This document shows positions 58,030-64,000 of a DNA stretch of 64,000 nucleotides, in pieces. How positions within the stretch are numbered: the stretch's first letter is position 1; every line of letters begins with the position of its first letter. Source of the stretch: Pseudomonas sp. 21 (GTDB lineage: Bacteria > Pseudomonadota > Gammaproteobacteria > Pseudomonadales > Pseudomonadaceae); NCBI RefSeq assembly GCF_000955805.1, contig NZ_JYOA01000005.1:131430-195429 (forward strand), given 5' to 3'. The position numbers and the translations under genes were made by a program. The notes under the pieces are model-generated. The model did no database searches and was not told the origin of the DNA. It saw nothing but the letters and a program-made list of their open reading frames with translations.

Positions 58030-61000
58030 CTAGGCGGCCAGCTTGCGCAATTGCTGCAGCAGATCGTCCTGCAAGGCCGCCATTGCCTGCTCCACCGCCA
58101 ATGCGCGATTACCCAGCTCCCGGCTGTCGAGACCATCCTTGCAACCACCCTCGAGCTTGCTGCAGAGGTCCTGGAGCGTGTCCGCATTGACCAGTCGCGC
58201 CGCGCCCTTCATACGGTGGGCCAGCTCGGCCAGCTGCTTCCAGTCGCCAGCCTCCCAGAGCGGCCGGACCTGATCGATATCGATCCGGTTGCTGCTGTGC
58301 AACTCCTCCAGCAGGCGGCGGATCAGGCCGGGATTTCCGCCGGTCATCTCGCGCAGCGACTTCAGGTCGAACCCATCGACCCGCTTTTCCACAGCGGCCT
58401 GATCGTCGTGGGCAGATGACATCTTCGGCACTGCATCCAGTCGTGCACGCAGGTTATCCAGGCCTATGGGCTTGAACAGGCAATCATCCATGCCGGCCCG
58501 CCGGCAGTTCTCGATCTCGTCGGGCTGGGCGTTGGCGGTAAACCCGAAGATCACGCAGGGTTCGGCTTCCATCTCCTGTTCAAGCTCGCGAATTCGCCGA
58601 GCCAGACCATAGCCGTTGAGCACCGGCATATTGCAGTCGGTGATCACCAGATCGAAGTCACCCGGATGCCACAGCTGCAATGCCTGGGAGCCGTCGGAAG
58701 CCACCTCGACCTGATGCCCCAGGTGCTCCAGTTGCTGGGTCAGCAGCATCCGGTTGGCCACATGGTCGTCGACCACCAGGACCTTCAGCGACTGGACAGT
58801 CCTCGGCACCGCCACGGCGTGCCCCACCTCGCATTCGGGCAGGCTTTCCAGGGTCTGCAGCAACAGCCGCACCGTGACCGTGGTGCCCTCGCCGGGCCGG
58901 CTTTCCAGGCGCACAGTGCCCCCCATCATCTCCGCCAGCTTGCGGCAGATGGTAAGACCCAGCCCTGTGCCCCCTCGATTCGCATTACCACTACGGGCCA
59001 CCTGGCTGAAGGGTTCGAACAGCTGGCGCTGTTCATCCTCGGAAATACCGATACCGCTGTCCTGCACACTGACCTCGAGGGCCAGGCGCTCGCCTGCAAC
59101 ACGCTCGCCGTAGACGCGAATCTTCACATGGCCGAAGTCCGTGAACTTGATGGCGTTGCTGACCAGGTTCGACAGGATCTGCTTGAACCGCAGCGGATCG
59201 ATCAACACATCGCAGGCGGCTTCCGCCTCGATTTCCAGCCTGAGTTCCAGCGCCTTCTGCCGCGCCAGCCCATCGAAGACACGCGCAACGGACTCCACCA
59301 ACTCGCGCAGGTGAGCACGCTCCGGCATCAACGTCAGACGCCCGGACTCGATCTTCGCCACATCGAGGATGTCGCCGATCAGCGTCAACAGCGAGCGCGC
59401 CGAATCGTAAGCGACCTCGACCGGCTCGCGCTCCCAGTGCCCCTGGCTCGCGCGGGTGAGCGCCAACTCGAGCATGCCGATCACCGCGTTCATCGGCGTG
59501 CGGATCTCATGGCTCATGGTCGCGAGGAAGGTACTCTTCGCGCGGCTGGCTTCCTCGGCCTGCTCCTTCGCCGCTTCAAGCTGGTGGTGCAGCCGCTCGC
59601 GCTCGGTAACATCGATCCAGCCCGTCACCACGCCGGAAATATCACCACCCGGCCCGCGGTAAGGAGTGGCCCAGTAATGTATTTCCCGAACCTCGTCGCG
59701 AATCTGCAGGATCAGATCGGAGGCTACTTTCCCGTCCTGCTCCATGGCCTGCTGGTGAATCAACTGCAATGTCTGTGCGTCGTGCGCCTGCAACCAGGGG
59801 CAATCGTTGACCTGGGAACCTTCCACCGAGTCGCGCGGCATTCCGGTTTCCTTGAGGAAACCGATATTGCAGGTGACCAGTCGCCCATCACGATCACGTA
59901 CCGCCACGGGCTGGGGAATACCATCGATCAGTGCGCGCTTGAATTCGAGGCGGTAACTGAGCTCTTTCTCCGATTCCCGGCGGCGGCGCACCTTGCGCCA
60001 GAGCCACCCGTTCCACAGCAATACGATGAGCAATGCCATCGCTGCCGCCCAGGCGAGCTGGATGAATTGCTTGCGGTAGCCCTGCCAGACGCTGTCCGGC
60101 CTGTCCACGCTGGCAGACCAGCGCGTGGTGATGTTGCTCAGGTCTTCGGGCGCGATGGCCAGTAGCGCCTTGTTCAGGATACTGAGCAGCTCCGGGTCCG
60201 CCTGCGACACCGCCAGCGAGAACTGCCCGGGCTCGCTGTCCAGGGCCAGGGCGATCTTGAGATCCGGGTAATAGCGGGAGATCAGGTAGTTGGCAGACGA
60301 CAACAGGTGAATGCCGGCGTCCACCTTGCCTTCACTGATCATGGAAAGGTCGTCGACATTGTTCTCGACCTCCAGCAGTTTCACTTGCGGGTGGCGGGCG
60401 CGCATGAAGTCCGCGATGACGGAGCCTCTGGGAACGGCGACGCTGTGACCATCGAGATCGTCCAGGCTTTGCAGCCAATCGCTCCCCTCTGGCACCACGA
60501 CAACGAAGGACGCGGTCATGTAGGGGCGCGTAAAACTCAGCCACTCCTCGCGCTGGCCAGTCGGAGTCAGCGCCGCAATCACATCAGCCTTGCCCGTACG
60601 CACCTGCTCCAGCATCGCCGTGACGCTTGGCTGCGGGCGCACATCGAATTCGACGCCGGTACGGCTCTGGACAAGCTGCAGCAGGTCGGCGGCAATCCCT
60701 CGGAACTGGCCCTGGGCATCGAAGAACGACACGGGAGCCAACGCCTGGTCGATCACGACCTTGGGCCGCGGGTGACGGTCCACCCAACGCTGCTCCTGAG
60801 GCGTCAGGATGAGACGCTGGCCGGCGATGGGGCTGCCGCCGCCGGGACTCCAGCGTCGTTGAATGGCCGTCTGGGCCTGACGTGGAATCGCGCTCAGAGT
60901 GCGGTCGATGATGGCCAGCAACGTCCGGTCGGAAGCGTTCAGGGCAAAACTGAATCCCTGGCCATTGAAGCTGGCAAAGTTGAGGAGCTTGAGATTGGCC

Positions 61001-61074
61001 AGGTATCCCTGGCTGATCAGGTATTGCGCACTGAAGGCATCGCCGACGAAGAGGTCCGCCTGACCGAAGGCAGT
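58030..61074 (-). pseudogene. 5'-truncated hybrid sensor histidine kinase (RocS2-like)
   Basis: The intact part encodes the end of one solute-binding sensor domain (QADLFVGDAFSAQYLISQG), a second complete one, a membrane helix (WAAAMALLIVLLWNG), a PAS domain (DGIPQPVAVRDRDGRLVTCN), the kinase core (ATMSHEIRTPMNAV; NLVSNAIKFTD; GTGLGLTICRKL), a receiver (VITDCNMP) and an Hpt domain (LAHRMKGAARL). The layout is that of unorthodox RocS/BvgS-type sensors. Upstream of about 61074 the same frame reads only antisense of the divergent receiver gene, so the signal peptide and first half of the first sensor domain are missing. The frame stays open to 61245 without a genuine N-terminus. Expression or export is therefore doubtful. 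Confidence 0.8.
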
Positions 61075-61453
61075 CGAAGACCACCCCTTCCAGCTGATCG
61101 CCACGCAAATGCAACTGAACAGACTGGGCTTCTTCCGATTGACGCCGGCTCTCGATGCCAATGAAGCGCGCGAGGAATGTGCACGCCGCAACGAACCTTT
61201 CGACTTGCTGCTCTGCGATATCAACCTGCCGGATACTGACGGCATAGAACTGCTCGGCGAACTGGCCGAAGCCGGTCATATTCGCCAAGCGGTCTTCCTG
61301 AGTTGCCGTGATACCGAAGAGCTGCAGGCCCTGCAGAAAACCCTGCGCGAACAGGGTTTACCCGTCCTGGCCTGCCTGTCCAAGCCACTCAATGAATGGG
61401 CGCTGCTGCAAATCCTGGAAAAGGACGAGGGCCTCAGGGCGCGGGCAGATTGA
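61073..61453 (+). pseudogene. 5'-truncated response regulator receiver (RocA2-like)
   Basis: Receiver domain reading VEDHPFQLIATQMQLNRLGFF..., with the phospho-acceptor Asp in LLCDINLPDTDG and Lys in LSKPL. In this frame a stop lies at 61061-61063 and no start codon occurs before the internal ATG at 61109, so the first beta strand and the true start are gone. The acidic pocket VED remains. No DNA-binding domain follows; the frame stops at 61453, overlapping the convergent yggL by 20 bases. In P. aeruginosa rocS2 and rocA2 are divergent neighbours, as I recall. Confidence 0.78.
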
Positions 61454-61781
61454 CTGGCTGGTCCGGGTACCACGCATCGATCAGCGGGCTGAGGCTGAAA
61501 CCTGCGAGTTCCGGCTGCTGCTTCAGCCATCCGTCGATCAATTCGCGCTGCTCCTCGCTCACCGAGCCGCGCCGGGCGAGGCAGATGAATCCGTACTCGT
61601 CGCAACCGCTATAGACCAGATCGTTGGGTTCGACGGCGACGCCCGCGAATCGCTTCATGAAAGCGCCAACAGCCTCTTCGCCTGTGCCTTCCTTGTACTG
61701 AAAACTCAGTTCGAAGCCGAGCTCCTGGAACTCATCGACACACAACTTCTTGCGTAAACGACGGGAACGATGGGTCGCCAT
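61434..61781 (-). CDS. yggL: YggL family protein (DUF469)
   Basis: A 115-residue protein matching YggL: RSRRLRKKLCVDEFQELGFEL, then a domain with YSGCDEYGFICLARRGSVSEEQRELI. YggL binds the 50S ribosomal subunit in E. coli. It is convergent with the damaged receiver gene; its 3' end overlaps that gene by 20 bases. Confidence 0.9.
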   Translation of the reverse strand: MATHRSRRLRKKLCVDEFQELGFELSFQYKEGTGEEAVGAFMKRFAGVAVEPNDLVYSGCDEYGFICLARRGSVSEEQRELIDGWLKQQPELAGFSLSPLIDAWYPDQPVNLPAP

Positions 61782-62036
61782 CTGAATCTCTCCTCAGGAG
61801 GGCTTTCGCCGCTCGATGCACGAATGTGCCCGGAACATATCCGGGACTTGCGCGAACAATGTCCCGATGCGCCTCTGCGTGACGACCGGCATCCGAAGGC
61901 CAGCGCATCCTGGAACGGCTTGCGGCATAATGTGCCGCAGCTCCCGGTCCAACAGGGAGTATTTCATCTGTAGTGTTGCGCTTCATCTTTTCATTTTTTC
62001 AAGTCAATGCCCGACCACTGGGATGTCATCTTTTCT

Positions 62037-63473
62037 ATGTTCAAGTCTCTGCGTGTCCTCGCTCTCGCTACCTTATTGCCCTTCGCCTTGCCGGCCGTTG
62101 CCCAGATCAACAGCACCCTGCCCGAACGTGTACAGAAAGCGCTGAGGGCCAGCAAACTCACCGACGATGCCCTGTCGCTGGTGATGATCCCTCTGGAAGG
62201 CCCCGGTAACGCCACCTATTTCAACGCCGACGTCTCGGTGAACCCGGCGTCGACCATGAAGCTGTTCACCACCTATGCCGCCCTGGAAATGCTCGGCCCG
62301 ACCTACCAGTGGCAGACTGAGTTCTACACCGACGGCCAGCTCAAGGACGGCACCCTCAACGGCAACCTCTATCTCAAGGGCGGCGGCGATCCGAAGCTGA
62401 ACCTGGAGAAGCTCTGGCTGATGATGCGCGACCTGCGCGCCAACGGCGTGAACAAGGTCACCGGCGACCTGGTGCTGGATCGCAGCTATTTCAACATCCC
62501 GCAACTGCCGGTCTTCAACGACGACGGCGGCGACGACAACAAGCCGTTCCTGGTCGGCCCGGACTCGCTGATGGTCAACCTGAAGAGCGTGCGCCTGGTG
62601 ATCCGCACCGAAGGCAGCAAGGCCACCGTGCTGATGGACCCGCCACTGGCGAACGTGCGCATCGACAACCAGATCCAGGTGAGCAAGGCCGCGGCCTGCC
62701 CGGCCTGGCCGAAACTGCGCTTCAGCCCGGTGACCCAGTTCGACGGCACCTCGCTGGTCGCCACCGGGCAGATTCCGCAGGGCTGCAGCGCCCAGACCTA
62801 CATGTCCCTGCTCGAGCACCCTGCCTACACCGCCGGCGCAGTACGCGGCATCTGGCAAGAGCTGGGCGGCAGCATCCTCGGCAAGGACCGCGAAGGCACC
62901 GTGCCGAAGAACGCCACCCTGGTGGCCCGCGCCATGTCGCCAGACGTCGTGGAAATCATCCGCGACATCAACAAGTTCAGTAACAACACCATGGCCCGCC
63001 AGCTGTTCCTCTCGGTCGGCCGCCAATATCGCAATGGCGCCGACGCGGACGACGCCCAGGCTGCCCAGCGGGTGATCCGCCAATGGCTGGCGCGCAAGGG
63101 CATCACCGCAAGCCACCTGGTGATGGAAAACGGTTCGGGCCTGTCCCGCGACGAGCGAGTCAGCGCCCGCGAAATGGCCGCCATGCTCCAGGCCGCGTGG
63201 CACAGCCCCTACGCTGCGGAGTACATCTCCTCGCTGCCGATCGTGGCCAAGGACGGCACCATGCGCAAACGCCTGCGTGGCACGCCCATGGCCGGCGAAG
63301 CCCACGTGAAGACCGGCACCCTGAACACCGTGCGCGCGCTCGCCGGCTTCAGCCGCGACGCCAACGGCCGCACCTGGGTCGTCGTGGCGATCCTCAACAG
63401 CAACCGGCCATGGGGCGCCTCGTCGATCCTCGACCAGGTGTTGCTGGACCTCTACAGCAGCACTAAGCGCTGA
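62037..63473 (+). CDS. dacB: D-alanyl-D-alanine carboxypeptidase/endopeptidase (PBP4, DacB)
   Basis: Periplasmic class C penicillin-binding protein. The 478-residue protein has a signal peptide (LALATLLPFALPAVAQ), the SxxK motif in NPASTMKLF near 74-77, SNN near 320, and KTG in HVKTGTLN, with inserted domains between, as in PBP4. Loss of DacB in P. aeruginosa triggers AmpC induction through the muropeptide pathway that includes NagZ (gene at 16003 in this window). ATG 62037 (MFKSLRVLAL) was chosen at the signal peptide. Confidence 0.95.
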   Translation: MFKSLRVLALATLLPFALPAVAQINSTLPERVQKALRASKLTDDALSLVMIPLEGPGNATYFNADVSVNPASTMKLFTTYAALEMLGPTYQWQTEFYTDGQLKDGTLNGNLYLKGGGDPKLNLEKLWLMMRDLRANGVNKVTGDLVLDRSYFNIPQLPVFNDDGGDDNKPFLVGPDSLMVNLKSVRLVIRTEGSKATVLMDPPLANVRIDNQIQVSKAAACPAWPKLRFSPVTQFDGTSLVATGQIPQGCSAQTYMSLLEHPAYTAGAVRGIWQELGGSILGKDREGTVPKNATLVARAMSPDVVEIIRDINKFSNNTMARQLFLSVGRQYRNGADADDAQAAQRVIRQWLARKGITASHLVMENGSGLSRDERVSAREMAAMLQAAWHSPYAAEYISSLPIVAKDGTMRKRLRGTPMAGEAHVKTGTLNTVRALAGFSRDANGRTWVVVAILNSNRPWGASSILDQVLLDLYSSTKR

Positions 63474-63483
63474 CCCCCACGCG

Positions 63484-63507
63484 AACCCCGGCCAACTGGC
63501 CGGGGTT
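63484..63507. terminator. Terminator between dacB and the convergent GGDEF gene
   Basis: Eleven-base stem AACCCCGGCCA/TGGCCGGGGTT with a two-base loop, followed by TTC. Confidence 0.75.
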
Positions 63508-63513
63508 TTCGCA

Positions 63514-64000
63514 TCAGGCTTCGACCTTCTCCAGACGATCCCGACCCAGCCGCTTGGCGCGATACACTGCGCGGTCCACCTTGCGCATCAGGTCGTCCGC
63601 GCTTTCGCCGGGGCACCAGGAGGCAACGCCGAAGCTCGCCGTCACCACGCCGACGCCCTCCATCGGCTGCCCGCGCAGGGCCTTCCAGAGTGCCTCCGCC
63701 AGTTGCCAGGCCTGATCCGTGGTGCTCCCCGGGCAAAGCACCACCAATTCCTCGCCACCGATCCGACAGAACACATCCACTTTGCGCAGGCGCTGCGCGA
63801 TGCGCTGGCACAGGGTGACCAGCACGATATCGCCCGCCTCGTGACCGAAGCGGTCATTGATGTCCTTGAAGTGGTCGATGTCGAACATCACCAGCGACAA
63901 CGGATCGCCACTGCGGGCACAGCGCGCCATGCCCTGATCCAGTTGCTCCTTGAAGTAGCGGCGATTGTGGATGCCCGTCAGTGCATCGGTGACCGACAGG
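63514..64000 (-). CDS. Diguanylate cyclase (GGDEF domain), C-terminal part
   Basis: Synthesises c-di-GMP from two GTP. The part in view is a complete GGDEF domain: TDALTGIHNRRYF, FDIDHFKDINDRFGHEAGD, the active site RIGGEEL, and the inhibitory I-site RKVD five residues before it, so both catalysis and product inhibition should work. The N-terminal sensory part lies beyond the right edge. It is convergent with dacB. Confidence 0.93.
   Translation of the reverse strand, partial: LSVTDALTGIHNRRYFKEQLDQGMARCARSGDPLSLVMFDIDHFKDINDRFGHEAGDIVLVTLCQRIAQRLRKVDVFCRIGGEELVVLCPGSTTDQAWQLAEALWKALRGQPMEGVGVVTASFGVASWCPGESADDLMRKVDRAVYRAKRLGRDRLEKVEA

Noticed and set aside
61075-61245. N-terminal 57 residues of the sensor-kinase frame beginning at 61245
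   Set aside because: This segment is the exact antisense of the receiver coding sequence, so it is not a native sensor N-terminus, although it contains a weakly hydrophobic stretch.

Overview
The window is chromosomal DNA from a high-GC Pseudomonas. The gene order (lolCDE, sth, apbE, aroP, a gap-type gene, mfd, nagZ, psrA, lexA-sulA, topA, fadBA, uup, slt, yegS, an FGGY kinase cluster, moeA-moaB-mobA, an oprD-family porin, dgt, dacB) follows, from memory, the PA2986-PA3047 stretch of P. aeruginosa. The REP-like repeats and the changes in gene content fit a relative in the P. aeruginosa lineage, such as the P. nitroreducens/P. citronellolis group. This species-level suggestion is inference.

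Layout. 1-5115: lipoprotein sorting operon lolCDE (minus), then a PilZ protein, a small exported protein and a glycerophosphodiesterase with overlapping ends (plus). 5120-10841: sth, an ApbE flavinyltransferase, AroP and an unusually long GAPDH (minus); the nqr genes that I recall between apbE and aroP in P. aeruginosa are absent. 10982-15120: mfd and a CsiV-like gene. 15256-18310: psrA, a YkuD protein without signal peptide, nagZ and MTI phosphorylase (minus). 18562-19663: lexA-sulA behind two SOS boxes. 19708-27083: small conserved genes, topA and fadBA. 27559-37740: envelope, stress and signalling genes including uup, slt, MOSC, cheV and yegS. 37912-38427: an orphan membrane protein with atypical codons. 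38431-44370: FGGY kinase, GlpD-like and AGPS-like flavoenzymes with a divergent AraC regulator. 44584-47306: molybdenum cofactor genes and a lipoprotein. 47452-47528: tRNA-Pro(CGG). 47645-53906: TetR/glutaredoxin/dehydrogenase cluster, GST, MBL-fold protein, OprD-type porin and ammonium transporter. 54311-55365: ElaB/YqjE/YqjK-like envelope triad. 55439-58015: EAL phosphodiesterase and dgt. 58030-61453: a two-component locus damaged by a deletion. 61434-64000: yggL, dacB and the C-terminal part of a diguanylate cyclase running off the right edge.

Most genes are housekeeping or core Pseudomonas functions. The points that stand out are: (i) a RocS2-like hybrid sensor kinase and its divergent receiver, which have both lost their 5' ends at one junction near 61073; (ii) the uncharacterised kinase/GlpD-like/AGPS-like/AraC cluster; (iii) an ApbE separated from any Nqr genes; (iv) a cytoplasmic-looking YkuD protein packed against nagZ; and (v) well-formed operators for PsrA, LexA and a TetR regulator. 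No CRISPR array, insertion sequence or prophage was seen.
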